From a virus, in IMG/VR virus record IMGVR_UViG_3300048035_000135, positions 31,864 through 95,863 of that record: a DNA stretch of 64,000 bases; one strand, given 5' to 3'. Below the pieces are notes generated by a model. It was given only the letters and a program-made list of their open reading frames with translations, was not told the DNA's origin and made no database searches. Below are positions 37,101 to 45,546 of this stretch, one piece after another (the first letter of the stretch is position 1; every line of letters starts with the position of its first letter). The position numbers were made by a program, and so were the translations under genes.

Positions 37101-38927
37101 ATGCTCTTCCCTTTCATTGATGGATGTTAATGCGTTTATATAAGACCAACTAATATCAAAGTGATGCCCAATCATATCTACGAATAAAACATATTCTGCG
37201 TTTAACGGGTCCTCTACGATTGAGGCAGGTACTACTTTTGTTAATCTTGCATCATTTAGTGCGTCGTGAATACTAGCCGAATCTATTAAACCATTATAAG
37301 CTTTAATGGCTTGTGATGAGGTTACACTATATAATTTGTTTGGATATACAGATTGTTTTGGCCAAGGTTCTATAGCGTAGTTGGATGAACTATAATGAGT
37401 ATAAAGTGAACCAGTTGATTCCTGATACATCCATCGTTCCCAACCATCAAACCCACTTATCACACTATTTTTACGATTAGTAGTTTGAGTTATATTTGTT
37501 TCTGCATCCGAACCACTAACTGATGATAGTGTAGATATTCTCTTATCATACGATTCAATAAGCTCTAATTTATATCTTAAATTATTAACCCTCTCAACAG
37601 CCGATGAATATTTAACAAAACTTTTGAAATGAGTGTAATCTAAGTTCAATGGTATAGTACCAAACGAACCACTAATGTATTTATCTACTATTTGTTGAGA
37701 TGTTGATAGATTTGCATCTAATAAATCATTCCAACTTTTTAAATCAGTACCTTGTGATTTTCCATAATTACCTAAATCAATTTTGAAGTTAGGTGCAGAA
37801 AAGTTTGGTTGTTCTTCTGCTTTTTCAAAATCATATACCAATACTCTTTCAATATAAGATTCTCTTTTTATTTCATCAATCTGACAATTGTATGGAGATA
37901 ATCCATCTGGTAGAGGTTTATATAATTTAACTATTACATTTTTTAATTCTGATAATAATAAGTTAGAATTGTAGTATCTTACTTTAGTAGATTTTTGTAT
38001 AGTTGACCGCCTCTTTGTATAGTTACTTCTAGGTTCTTGATTGAAGTATGGTCCAGGTGGTAAATCTACTCTTCTATCTTCTGGAATTGTATTTGTTGCT
38101 ATACCAGTGTGGTAGTAATAATCTACATCACCATTACCATCCTTTTCTAACTCATATTGTACACTACCATCTTCTTGTCTTACTAAGTTTGCCTTAGCAG
38201 CTCTACCAGTAGAATAATATACTGGGGAGTTACTAAATGCTGGTCCGAATGGATTGGGTTTCTTAGCCTCAAAAAATTCAATCCAAAGGTTATCATCTCT
38301 TTGGTCGCCAGATGGTGAGAAGAATGTAGTTTCACCTGCTTGTGTATCTCTTGGATGTGGTATATTAGGTGTTGCCTCTCCAACTCTTGGATTGTTAGAA
38401 AAGTCCATATCGGATATCATTGATATGTTGTTATTACCAAAGTTTAATCCTAAGTTTAATTTTTTATCAACTGATTGTTGATTTAACATATACAGATTAT
38501 CTAATATGCTAGTACCATTTGGATTTTCTAATTCTAACTCTATCTCAGTACCATCCGCACTAATATTTTTTACCTTTAGTGATGGGGATACGCTTTGTAC
38601 AAAGTTGTAAACTATACTGTAATATCCTGATTCTAACTCTGTATTTCTTACATCCTTTTCAGGTTGTATTAGGATATCTACATCAACATCATCTGCAGAT
38701 GTATTTAATGCATAATTTAAAACTCCTGCATCTTCAGAGCTCATCAACTTATCTGCGGAGTAAATATGTGTTTCCAATCTACATCCAGCTGAGAAGTTGT
38801 TCATTTGAAGTTTAACCAAATCATATTTTAGATTAGCATAATCTTCTAATGAATATGTTAAGACACTTTCAACAGGCACCTTTGAGGAAACCACTATATC
38901 TTTATTTTGAAATCTATCTATTGCCAT
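34155..38927 (-). CDS. Large baseplate/tail protein with cupredoxin and lectin-like insertions
   Basis: 1590 residues. Near residue 655-695 is a tail-protein segment (NNIPYLLKTKGSARAVKALI, YGIPSTFLSIREYGG) of the kind found in gpI-type wedge proteins. Residues ~765-870 form a cupredoxin-like insertion with His809, Cys854, His857 and Met860. A concanavalin-like region follows at ~890-1060 (KMSTLIVERDKSV, TMSGSIQEIRYWANTL). The C terminus is a charged helix (EYRRELREFRRKVEKMIE). It seems to be a multi-domain baseplate hub or fibre connector. Confidence 0.85.
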   Translation of the reverse strand: MAIDRFQNKDIVVSSKVPVESVLTYSLEDYANLKYDLVKLQMNNFSAGCRLETHIYSADKLMSSEDAGVLNYALNTSADDVDVDILIQPEKDVRNTELESGYYSIVYNFVQSVSPSLKVKNISADGTEIELELENPNGTSILDNLYMLNQQSVDKKLNLGLNFGNNNISMISDMDFSNNPRVGEATPNIPHPRDTQAGETTFFSPSGDQRDDNLWIEFFEAKKPNPFGPAFSNSPVYYSTGRAAKANLVRQEDGSVQYELEKDGNGDVDYYYHTGIATNTIPEDRRVDLPPGPYFNQEPRSNYTKRRSTIQKSTKVRYYNSNLLLSELKNVIVKLYKPLPDGLSPYNCQIDEIKRESYIERVLVYDFEKAEEQPNFSAPNFKIDLGNYGKSQGTDLKSWNDLLDANLSTSQQIVDKYISGSFGTIPLNLDYTHFKSFVKYSSAVERVNNLRYKLELIESYDKRISTLSSVSGSDAETNITQTTNRKNSVISGFDGWERWMYQESTGSLYTHYSSSNYAIEPWPKQSVYPNKLYSVTSSQAIKAYNGLIDSASIHDALNDARLTKVVPASIVEDPLNAEYVLFVDMIGHHFDISWSYINALTSINEREEHPYDGMPNELLYDVAKSMGWKLTHGKDTSNLWEFGLGTDKFGNVPNSGSLPSKSHEQINYEVWRRIVNNIPYLLKTKGSARAVKALIATYGIPSTFLSIREYGGPVIEHDVRPYWEHDRFVYHLRMDNNNYIEVPWDNISDINPVTYEIDSNTPGDGSTITKVVKVDGGVYEIDNVSQPTLILDAGNTYKFDVSDSSNGSHPFRFQKASDNSSYTTDVTTVGTQGQMGAYVQIVVSNSTPALKYYCTNHSGMGGNITINVGGPNPIDVIELQVQQNLNRDTAVIRKGSDFAVLFESANDNDFDSTTGNIHFYLSGSNGYKSASILDVPIFDSKMSTLIVERDKSVNDITSDNGYKLQYRRSKKDRITVSRSASISIDGSTESSYNAAWTGSGDVQFGKAFGTISGAPSLWADTNTMSGSIQEIRYWANTLKDIVIDEHTLSRESYHGNSVTSSYFDLKFRFLPDSNLKTINNPDSHLSQHPNQKVSTTQLGYPLTASLFNFENDDLIGVTEEYYTKVPSAGANNILNNKVRVEKNELTGILDSEERKEKSQYDSAPVDSNVVGVYLAATKMYNDDIINHTGYFDIDDYIGNPDQRSGYTEQNEELDYVRRQVFKKYSNKNLINNTIDILAKYDMSVFEQIRQTMPARVDYNSGILIEPHILERPKAKSLTKVTQTRPMYDAHIATMNRPISASNHLFETEITNSYSVSAENILYEGEISQSYSMEAETLGYEDTVNLRNLFVITSQKDDVEDVGNPKLGDMHEPSKYRYVILNYKDGENVGYGLNWATGSNGYWNYRVIGTSVTGSTPSKYARKKKLFYSSAASASMNLPNSSSLIPAEVSTDSLPLAVENLRYLGCKMTSDSLTTNSPDTPDGKPVIEIFKADPNVLIYTSETAAEGNLDVDTATGLDVLDTAELVVNDDIYWKLLQEYRRELREFRRKVEKMIEIEDARADEFDLRYKKELQLREAELVRRKEFDIKNGS
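36330..36610 (-). other. Embedded cupredoxin-like domain with type-1 copper ligand set
   Basis: Within the 1590-residue protein this segment reads PTLILDAGNTYKFDVSD, NGSHPFRFQKASD, VVSNSTPALKYYCTNHSGMG and NITINVGG. The candidate ligands His809, Cys854, His857 and Met860 have the plastocyanin order His...Cys-x2-His...Met. The flanking beta pattern fits a small Greek-key domain. That it binds copper is inferred from the ligand pattern only. Confidence 0.7.
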
Positions 38928-38938
38928 ATCCTAATCCG

Positions 38939-39976
38939 TTATCTACCTGCGCTACTACTTTCTGCTTCTGCTTGTTGGTTTGGTATAAATCCATTTGTTA
39001 TACTAGCACCACCAGTCGTACTATTTGGAACTGGTATTGGTGGTGTATCTTGAGTATATGCGATTACTTCAAAATATGATTTATCACCATACCAATAGAT
39101 TGGGTTTGTAGCCGATGCCGCAGCTTGAACATACCATAAATCATCTTCCTGCATAGTATTAGCTGCGTTCTCAACATCTAATTCAAATGTAAGGAATGGA
39201 TAATCGCCTGATGGTACTGAAAATTCAACTACATTATCAACTATTATATTACTACCTTGCATTGGTCTGTGAACTTGGTTACTTCGTACCTTTCTTCCAT
39301 TAACAATACTAATTCGTTCTCTAGTAAAGTAAAACTTAAACGTATGTGTCTCATTCTTTTCATTAGCTACACCAAAACTAGCTACCAGTTTTAAACTTCT
39401 TCCACTATCGATTAATTCTTTTGTAATTCTATATCCACCATTACTTTCCAACTGAGGTCCTCTTGATGCTTTATCCCAAGGAACAGGCCTGAACCCTTTT
39501 CCACCCATAGCATTGTCTTGATAATCGACCTGGCCGCTGGTGTACTCATTTTCAATAGGGAAGTAGTGAACATTTCCTGCCGCTGTTTTCTGCCTTCTCT
39601 TCCAAGGACCAGCATCAGTCATTTCATATAATCCACTAAACACATCTTCTTCTTCTACATCCACCGCTTGTCTTATGGATATTAATTGATTTGAATTACT
39701 AACTCTGTACATGTTAGCCTCATCTATAAAATTTTGATTTACTATTTCCAATGGAACATCTGGTAATGGGTTAACCAATTCATTAGATAATTGGTCTATG
39801 GTTCTATCATATTCAGTTCTATAGTATTTAGCCGTAATAGCAGGTACTTTGTGATACCCATAATCTTTATCAGAATCATCTGCCAAAGTATATGATATTA
39901 TTTGATTAGAACTATTACGTCTTATTTCACGTAATTGAATTTGTTCTTGCTCTGTTGTTATGTTTATATCTGCCAT
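38939..39976 (-). CDS. Tail structural protein, 345 aa
   Basis: No recognised domain. N terminus MADINITTEQEQIQLREIRR; the middle has GPWKRRQKTAAGNVHYFPIE and GGYRITKELIDSGRSLKLVA; the C-terminal part is beta-rich (DYPFLTFELDVENAA, YWYGDKSYFEVIAYTQ) and ends in a low-complexity Ala/Ser tail. Gene order (next to the 674-residue and 1590-residue proteins) places it in the baseplate/tail cluster. Confidence 0.8.
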   Translation of the reverse strand: MADINITTEQEQIQLREIRRNSSNQIISYTLADDSDKDYGYHKVPAITAKYYRTEYDRTIDQLSNELVNPLPDVPLEIVNQNFIDEANMYRVSNSNQLISIRQAVDVEEEDVFSGLYEMTDAGPWKRRQKTAAGNVHYFPIENEYTSGQVDYQDNAMGGKGFRPVPWDKASRGPQLESNGGYRITKELIDSGRSLKLVASFGVANEKNETHTFKFYFTRERISIVNGRKVRSNQVHRPMQGSNIIVDNVVEFSVPSGDYPFLTFELDVENAANTMQEDDLWYVQAAASATNPIYWYGDKSYFEVIAYTQDTPPIPVPNSTTGGASITNGFIPNQQAEAESSSAGR

Positions 39977-42000
39977 TATCTAACCACTTTAAATACGAAC
40001 CCATCGAAATATTGTTGATTACCACTTCGGTCAACTCTAAATTCGAATTGATAAAATCTTTCAGGTTGTAATGTATTAAATCTAAAATCAAAGAAATTTC
40101 CAGTTGAATCACAACTAACCTTTGTGTAAGTTGTATCGAATGGAATCAATACTAAATTTGTTTCTACATCCCTAACCTGGTAATAAGTAGTTGCGGGTAG
40201 ATATTTAATTTGGTTATATGGTGCTGAGTTCGTAAAACTTCTTTGAGGATATGTTTCTCTACCAACAACTCTTAATTTAGCTCTTGATAATTCTTTATAT
40301 TCGGTTTTAAGATTCTTCATATATAATGTAATATCATCTTCTGTTAGTTCTGTTAGTGAACCTGTTACGAATGATGAATCATCCCACTTAACTTCTAATG
40401 TAGGAACGTATATTGTATGAGTATCATTTGAAAAGAACTTCGATGAACCATATTTAATAGAACCACTTTCTTCAGTAGAACCTCGTTTAATAATAAACCC
40501 ATCGTTAGGTCTTGTTTGTTTAAGTATATCCGTTACATATTTTGTTACATTTACATTCAAATCTGATGTAGATTTATTAAATGTTTGAGAATATTTTGTA
40601 TTATCAGCTGATGAGGTGTACCAAGTAGCCCCACCTGAATTTTTCAACCAACCTGCTTCTGAAATTGGTCGTTTGTTTAATGTACCGGAATATGTTAATT
40701 TCCAATTATCCATTGAACCTGTACCACCATCCGATGTAGCATTGAAGTATGTATATGCAAATATATAATCACCTTTACTCGGTGGGGTAAAAGATATAGA
40801 TTGAGTTGCTGAAGTTGTATATGATGATGTTAAGTTTGTTATCCCACTTCTCAATGGTAATCCGTTAGTATCATATAATGTAAATTCTATTGAATCAAAA
40901 TCACCTACATTTATAGATGATGTTAGTTGGTAATTTAATCCAGATTGTAGAGGTACTGATATTTGTGCATCCGCTCCACCATCAGTAGCGTATAAATTTA
41001 ATTTAGATTCTGATGCGAACATTCTAACGTTAGAAGTTATCTCTTCATTTACTCTATTTCTCAATTTGAAATCACCTTCGTTTTGAGTAAACGTTTCCCA
41101 CTTAATTAGGTTTCCTTCTTTTTGATAAACATATACTTCATCAAAAGAACCTGTTGTAGTAGTACCATCACCACTTCCATCAAAGAAAGTAAATCTTAAC
41201 TCATGCTCACCCGTTTCAGTTGAGGCTAAATCAAATGATTGAGTTGATGCGGTCTTTATAGCACCAACCATACCTTCGTAATCACCTTCGGTTTTAACAA
41301 CACCACTTGGTGTTTTGATTCTAAATGCTACATCATCAAATGATGATGGGTCTATCTGAAATTGTACTCCATAATCAGTACCACTTTCAAGATACGCTGG
41401 GAATACTAATGTAGTTCCTGCGAAGTTAGATGCAGAAATAATTAGTTTCTGATTCTGTATAAGTGTGAATGGTGAGTTACCATTAAAATCGTTTATTGAT
41501 TGTGTTAAAAATGCTGAACCGCTTCCATTTGCAAATGATTCATATAATACAACACCACTTTTTGGAGCTGTTTCAACAGCCTCACCATTGAAAACTTGCG
41601 TTGTTGATACTCCCCATAGGTTTGAACCATCTCTATATTGCCAAGTACCACCAACCTGCGTAATGGGATTATCAAAGAATTGACCTGCTCCTTCTGACCA
41701 ACTTTGTGAAATTGGATATACCTCTAATGAGTATTCACCTAATACTTCTCTAGCTTCAGTAGATGTTAGGTTTAGTTGGTACTCTGCAGTAAGTGGTATA
41801 TCACCATTTACAGTTGATGATGATATTTCTGATAAATCAAACTTAGTTAAGATTCGACTATTACCAATATGTACAGTTTCTGTTTCTTCATCGAAGAACT
41901 TGGTAACTTCTAACACCTCATCCAAACCAGTGTTCTGATTTTTACGATTGTTCAATTCGTAAATCGTAGTATCCTTTTCGCCGTATATTCTATAAATCAT
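39976..42000 (-). CDS. Large tail/baseplate protein, 674 aa
   Basis: N terminus YRIYGEKDTTIYELNNRK then HIGNSRILTKFDLSEI; two consecutive beta-sandwich-like repeats in the middle (LIISASNFAGTTLVFPAYLE with SFDDVAFRIKTPSG, and LNLYATDGGADAQISVPLQS with DFDSIEFTLYDTNG) look like an internal duplication. The C terminus FNTLQPERFYQFEFRVDRSG then FDGFVFKV is typical of this cluster in related phages as far as I recall. GAGGA precedes the ATG. No T4 gene number assigned. Confidence 0.8.
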   Translation of the reverse strand: MIYRIYGEKDTTIYELNNRKNQNTGLDEVLEVTKFFDEETETVHIGNSRILTKFDLSEISSSTVNGDIPLTAEYQLNLTSTEAREVLGEYSLEVYPISQSWSEGAGQFFDNPITQVGGTWQYRDGSNLWGVSTTQVFNGEAVETAPKSGVVLYESFANGSGSAFLTQSINDFNGNSPFTLIQNQKLIISASNFAGTTLVFPAYLESGTDYGVQFQIDPSSFDDVAFRIKTPSGVVKTEGDYEGMVGAIKTASTQSFDLASTETGEHELRFTFFDGSGDGTTTTGSFDEVYVYQKEGNLIKWETFTQNEGDFKLRNRVNEEITSNVRMFASESKLNLYATDGGADAQISVPLQSGLNYQLTSSINVGDFDSIEFTLYDTNGLPLRSGITNLTSSYTTSATQSISFTPPSKGDYIFAYTYFNATSDGGTGSMDNWKLTYSGTLNKRPISEAGWLKNSGGATWYTSSADNTKYSQTFNKSTSDLNVNVTKYVTDILKQTRPNDGFIIKRGSTEESGSIKYGSSKFFSNDTHTIYVPTLEVKWDDSSFVTGSLTELTEDDITLYMKNLKTEYKELSRAKLRVVGRETYPQRSFTNSAPYNQIKYLPATTYYQVRDVETNLVLIPFDTTYTKVSCDSTGNFFDFRFNTLQPERFYQFEFRVDRSGNQQYFDGFVFKVVR

Positions 42001-42013
42001 ACTATATCCTCGT

Positions 42014-43954
42014 TTAGAATTGTTGTGTTACAACCTGTCCTCTAATATCTTGATTAGGGTATTTCACTTCAAATATAGATGGGTCTCTTGGTGGGAATAT
42101 AATTCCACCTTTAGTTGCATTTATAATACTATATTTGTTTGGTGAATAGTTACCATTAAATTTATTTACAACTTGCAATCCACCCTTCCCATCTTTATCG
42201 GGTCTTACTACAGTTTGTACTCCATCTACTTTATCAATCTCAACATATAGTTTAGATAAATTAATTGGTTCGTTGATTCTCCAATTATCTATATTAAAAT
42301 AATCTCTTAATCTATCAATCGCTCTTAATAAAACTTCGTTGGAATTGTATTCAGGCATAACAATGATTTCAAAGTTGATACCAATATTAACTATATGTGC
42401 ATCTTTAATGTTAACCGCATCTGTTAACAATCTATGATACGATATATAGTTTTTTAAATTATACTTAGTGGCAGCGTTTAAAGCTCTTAAATTTTTGTTA
42501 TTATCATATCCACAAGTGTATAAGTTCAATGCTAATGGGTTGGGGATTTCAGTATTTATGAATTGCCCATCTACCTTAGAATGTTCTGTTTGGTAATCTT
42601 GTTGTAAATATGCTTTTGCTACTGAACCAAATTGTGGTGGAAGAGCGTAACATCTCATTACATAATCTTCTCTAGTTACAGTTCTATTTTGTGCTGCGAA
42701 AAATGCCATAGCATTCTGTCTAATTTCTTCTTGAGTTTCTGTAGTTTTACCACCTACAGCTGCGTTTGGATTTGTACAAGCTAACGATGCTCTAACAAAA
42801 GATACAACATCCTTACTAAGATTTATTTCATTCTTTAATGTAGTTGTACTTGATAATACGTTTGTTAAATCTTTAGCAGGTACATTATCTGCAATACCAT
42901 TACCAACAATATACTTAACAGTTAATGTTGTGTTTTGTGGAGCTACTCCATACGTTTTTGTGTATAAAAAGTTTGATGGGTCTAATGATGAATCTAAATT
43001 CTGATGCTCTGTATAAAGTGCTGAACCTACATTATCGGGATTAGGAATTATTTCTTCATCGGCATTTGATGAGATACCCGCACCAAACTGAATTGTTAAG
43101 ATACCATTATCTTCAAAATTTGTTACATATCTTTTAGGAACTCTATTTAATTCTAATAAGTAAGGTGTATCACCACTATACTTATGTAACATAGTTGAGT
43201 TCTCTTCGTTATTATCTATTTGTTCAAATACAGTATCTTGTGCTAAGTACGGAACTCTTGTCCAAACATCCCCGTCGGAATCTACGATTGATTTAACTCT
43301 TATTAGTTGTTCATCTTCTAATTTAATTTTATCATAAATCTTAGGATTCGTAAATCTATACTCTCTTGTTTTTTCTTTACCACTTGTAGCTTTTATCTTT
43401 TTCTTTAGTAGGTAATATACAGGTTCGTTTGTATTTTCATCAATTTGATAAACTGATACTTCAGTAGCATCAAATGAAGAAGAGAATGCAAAATCAACTG
43501 AACCAACTGTTGTGAACTCTACATCTGAAAAATCTGTTGAACCAACAATCATACCTTCCGATAAACTCATAGCGTATGTAAAATCAGGTTTTACATTATC
43601 ACCACTTCCAATCGCAGGTACTAATTGGAATACATCCAATGTTACCGATGCAGGTATAATATTTTTTGGTTTATATCCTAATGAGTTTACAATATTAAAT
43701 AGGTTTGCATTTTCTTCTGCCGTAGTTAATAGTGATTCTCTTAATTGTGTATCTGTATAAAATGATAATACATCGCCTACATATGATGCCATTTCCATAA
43801 ACATCATACCAGGAGATGATTCGTTAAAATCATTGTAGGTGTTTGGGAAATAGTTTTTAGAAAACTCAATTAAGTTTTTTCTAAATTCACCAAAATCTCT
43901 ACCGATTAACGATACATCCTTTTGTACTAAATCTGATTTCTTTTTGTTTGCCAT
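42014..43954 (-). CDS. 6: Baseplate wedge protein, gp6/baseplate-J-like
   Basis: 646 residues. The N-terminal segment DFNESSPGMMFMEMASYVGDVLSFYTDTQLRES is the typical opening of J-like wedge proteins, followed by a long middle domain and VTREDYVMRCYALPPQFGSVAKAYL, which is the conserved core, and IGINFEIIVMPEYNSNEV near the end. T4 gp6 forms the inner wedge ring of the baseplate. It is 9 nt downstream of the gp25-like gene, matching the usual 25-6 neighbourhood. Confidence 0.88.
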   Translation of the reverse strand: MANKKKSDLVQKDVSLIGRDFGEFRKNLIEFSKNYFPNTYNDFNESSPGMMFMEMASYVGDVLSFYTDTQLRESLLTTAEENANLFNIVNSLGYKPKNIIPASVTLDVFQLVPAIGSGDNVKPDFTYAMSLSEGMIVGSTDFSDVEFTTVGSVDFAFSSSFDATEVSVYQIDENTNEPVYYLLKKKIKATSGKEKTREYRFTNPKIYDKIKLEDEQLIRVKSIVDSDGDVWTRVPYLAQDTVFEQIDNNEENSTMLHKYSGDTPYLLELNRVPKRYVTNFEDNGILTIQFGAGISSNADEEIIPNPDNVGSALYTEHQNLDSSLDPSNFLYTKTYGVAPQNTTLTVKYIVGNGIADNVPAKDLTNVLSSTTTLKNEINLSKDVVSFVRASLACTNPNAAVGGKTTETQEEIRQNAMAFFAAQNRTVTREDYVMRCYALPPQFGSVAKAYLQQDYQTEHSKVDGQFINTEIPNPLALNLYTCGYDNNKNLRALNAATKYNLKNYISYHRLLTDAVNIKDAHIVNIGINFEIIVMPEYNSNEVLLRAIDRLRDYFNIDNWRINEPINLSKLYVEIDKVDGVQTVVRPDKDGKGGLQVVNKFNGNYSPNKYSIINATKGGIIFPPRDPSIFEVKYPNQDIRGQVVTQQF

Positions 43955-43963
43955 ATCTTAAAC

Positions 43964-44401
43964 CTATTCTATTGTACTTCCAGCTGAATCTACAAATAAT
44001 ATTATTTGTTGGTTTGCACCTTGCTCTGTAACTCTGAACCTTAATTCTATTCTAAGGAAATTTCTATCAGGTTCTGTTTCAATATCTATATTGTCAATAA
44101 CTATATAAGGTAACCAAAATTTGATATCTTCTGATAACGTTTGTGAAACTCTTTCGTTTAGATTAGAGTCAATATTTTCAAAGAGTTGAGAATATACATC
44201 CGAACCAAACAAAGGTTGAAATGGTCTTTCACCTTTTCTAGTCAATAATAGATTCTTTAAATTAGATATTGCTTGCTCTTCAGTTGTGTAACTTTGAGCA
44301 AATAATCCTTTGGGTTTACCAAATGGTAATTTTACCCCAACGGCAACATCAGGTTTAAAATCTATTGGATTGTAGAAATATTCTTTTCTAGGTTTAGCCA
44401 T
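43964..44401 (-). CDS. 25: Baseplate wedge protein, gp25-like
   Basis: 145 residues with the gp25/lysozyme-like wedge pattern: AISNLKNLLLTRKGERPFQPLFGSDVYSQLFE, then ISEDIKFW-type region, ending in FRVTEQGANQQIILFVDSA. gp25 caps the sheath and joins it to the baseplate, and the family is shared with type VI secretion (TssE). It precedes the gp6-like gene in the same unit. Confidence 0.9.
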   Translation of the reverse strand: MAKPRKEYFYNPIDFKPDVAVGVKLPFGKPKGLFAQSYTTEEQAISNLKNLLLTRKGERPFQPLFGSDVYSQLFENIDSNLNERVSQTLSEDIKFWLPYIVIDNIDIETEPDRNFLRIELRFRVTEQGANQQIILFVDSAGSTIE

Positions 44402-44405
44402 TTAA

Positions 44406-44894
44406 TTATCTTCCCTTTTTCTTATCAATCGCTTTCATCAATTGAGAATAATCTTTTGTTATTGCACCCATCACATTAGCCACTTCAGGGTTAGATGTAT
44501 CAACAGGTCTACCATCGATATCTTGTGTTGGTGCTGCTGAGGTAGAACCATTATCCACCCATCGTTGTGCTTGATTAGACCCAAATTGAGAATCCATAGT
44601 TCTCCATTCGCCATCATTCATTGTTTGATTTAACATTTCATTTAACATTGGATTCTTAACAAATGTTTTTGGTTTAGATGTTTTTTTATTTTCCACTACC
44701 TCTCTACCAAATATTTCTTTTAAATCTAAATCAGTAGGGTCTTTTACAACACCCTTTTTTCCACCACCATTCAATTCAGTAATAGTGTGTTTTGGTCTGT
44801 TGCTCTTAATCTCTTTAAGCATAGGTTTTAGTTCTTCACGAACTACCTTTCTTACGATTACTTCTAATAATTGTGCTAAATCTTTTGCCTTCAT
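44406..44894 (-). CDS. Tail-cluster protein, 162 aa, N-terminal basic helix
   Basis: Opens MKAKDLAQLLEVIVRKVVREELKPMLKE, a helical segment with conserved spacing, followed by disordered Lys/Gly/Asn-rich sequence (KNPMLNEMLNQTMNDGEW near 85-100) and DGRPVDTSNPEVANVMGAITKDYSQLMKA. I recognise this layout from small genes in front of gp25 in environmental phages. Function unknown. Late-type element 44911-44918 lies 16 nt upstream. Confidence 0.78.
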   Translation of the reverse strand: MKAKDLAQLLEVIVRKVVREELKPMLKEIKSNRPKHTITELNGGGKKGVVKDPTDLDLKEIFGREVVENKKTSKPKTFVKNPMLNEMLNQTMNDGEWRTMDSQFGSNQAQRWVDNGSTSAAPTQDIDGRPVDTSNPEVANVMGAITKDYSQLMKAIDKKKGR

Positions 44895-44910
44895 AATTTT
44901 CTACTTTATA

Positions 44911-44918
44911 TATAAATA
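44911..44918 (-). promoter_or_regulatory. Late-type element before baseplate unit
   Basis: AATATTTATATATA, 16 nt before the ATG at 44894. The whole block from 44894 down to 33045 has no other element and is probably read from here. Confidence 0.55.
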
Positions 44919-44933
44919 TTAAAAACTTTCTTT

Positions 44934-45542
44934 TTACACCATTCCAATCCAAGGTTGTGAAATTGGCCCGATAGGAATTGGTGTTAGAGGTGAACCACTT
45001 GTTACAAATTCAGTTTGTAATCCACCTACTGTCATTAAGTGAGCAGTAAATGCCGCTACTAATTTAGTAGCAAATGGAATTCCAAATGGTACTGGTGATG
45101 GTGGGTGAGTAAATGCTGCTAACAACCCCGCTTTAAGTGGTGCTACCGCCCCACCATTATTTATGATGTGAGTTATTGGCGCTGGTATTCCTGCAGTTCC
45201 TGTAGATGCTGCCATATTCAATGGATGAAATGGAGTTTGGGACATTGTTGTTGCTAACCAATATTGTGATGTTGCGTTTGCCCAATCCGTAAAATGGTTC
45301 AACTTAGGTCTACCTTCGGAATCTTTTATATCGTTTAGAGTTTTTAAGATACCCAATTTGATTGGTTGATATGGTGCTTGAACTGATGGTAGATTGACAT
45401 GAAGAACTGTTTGAGCAGTTTTAACTGCTTTGTGATATTCCGATGCTATCTTCTCTGCGGTTTCTTCTTCAGTTTTTCCTTCGGTTGCTGAGTTTAAGTA
45501 ACCACCTACTACTGGTATAAATGTTGGCCAAAGTGCGGGCAT
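44934..45542 (-). CDS. Hydrophobic Ala/Thr/Pro-rich tail-cluster protein
   Basis: 202 residues, with many Ala, Thr, Pro and Gly and few charges in the second half (PITHIINNGGAVAPLKAG, FGIPFATKLVAAFTAHLMTV). The first half includes TEEETAEKIASEYHKAVKTAQ, a short helix. No signal peptide. It lies directly after the spike-like gene. The composition suggests a buried tail or baseplate component rather than a soluble enzyme; I do not recognise it. Confidence 0.75.
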   Translation of the reverse strand: MPALWPTFIPVVGGYLNSATEGKTEEETAEKIASEYHKAVKTAQTVLHVNLPSVQAPYQPIKLGILKTLNDIKDSEGRPKLNHFTDWANATSQYWLATTMSQTPFHPLNMAASTGTAGIPAPITHIINNGGAVAPLKAGLLAAFTHPPSPVPFGIPFATKLVAAFTAHLMTVGGLQTEFVTSGSPLTPIPIGPISQPWIGMV

Positions 45543-45546
45543 AATA

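Noticed and set aside
44934-45542. PAAR-type spike tip
   Set aside because: The Pro/Gly/Ala-rich sequence after the spike gene lacks the regular PAAR pattern and His/Cys metal ligands.
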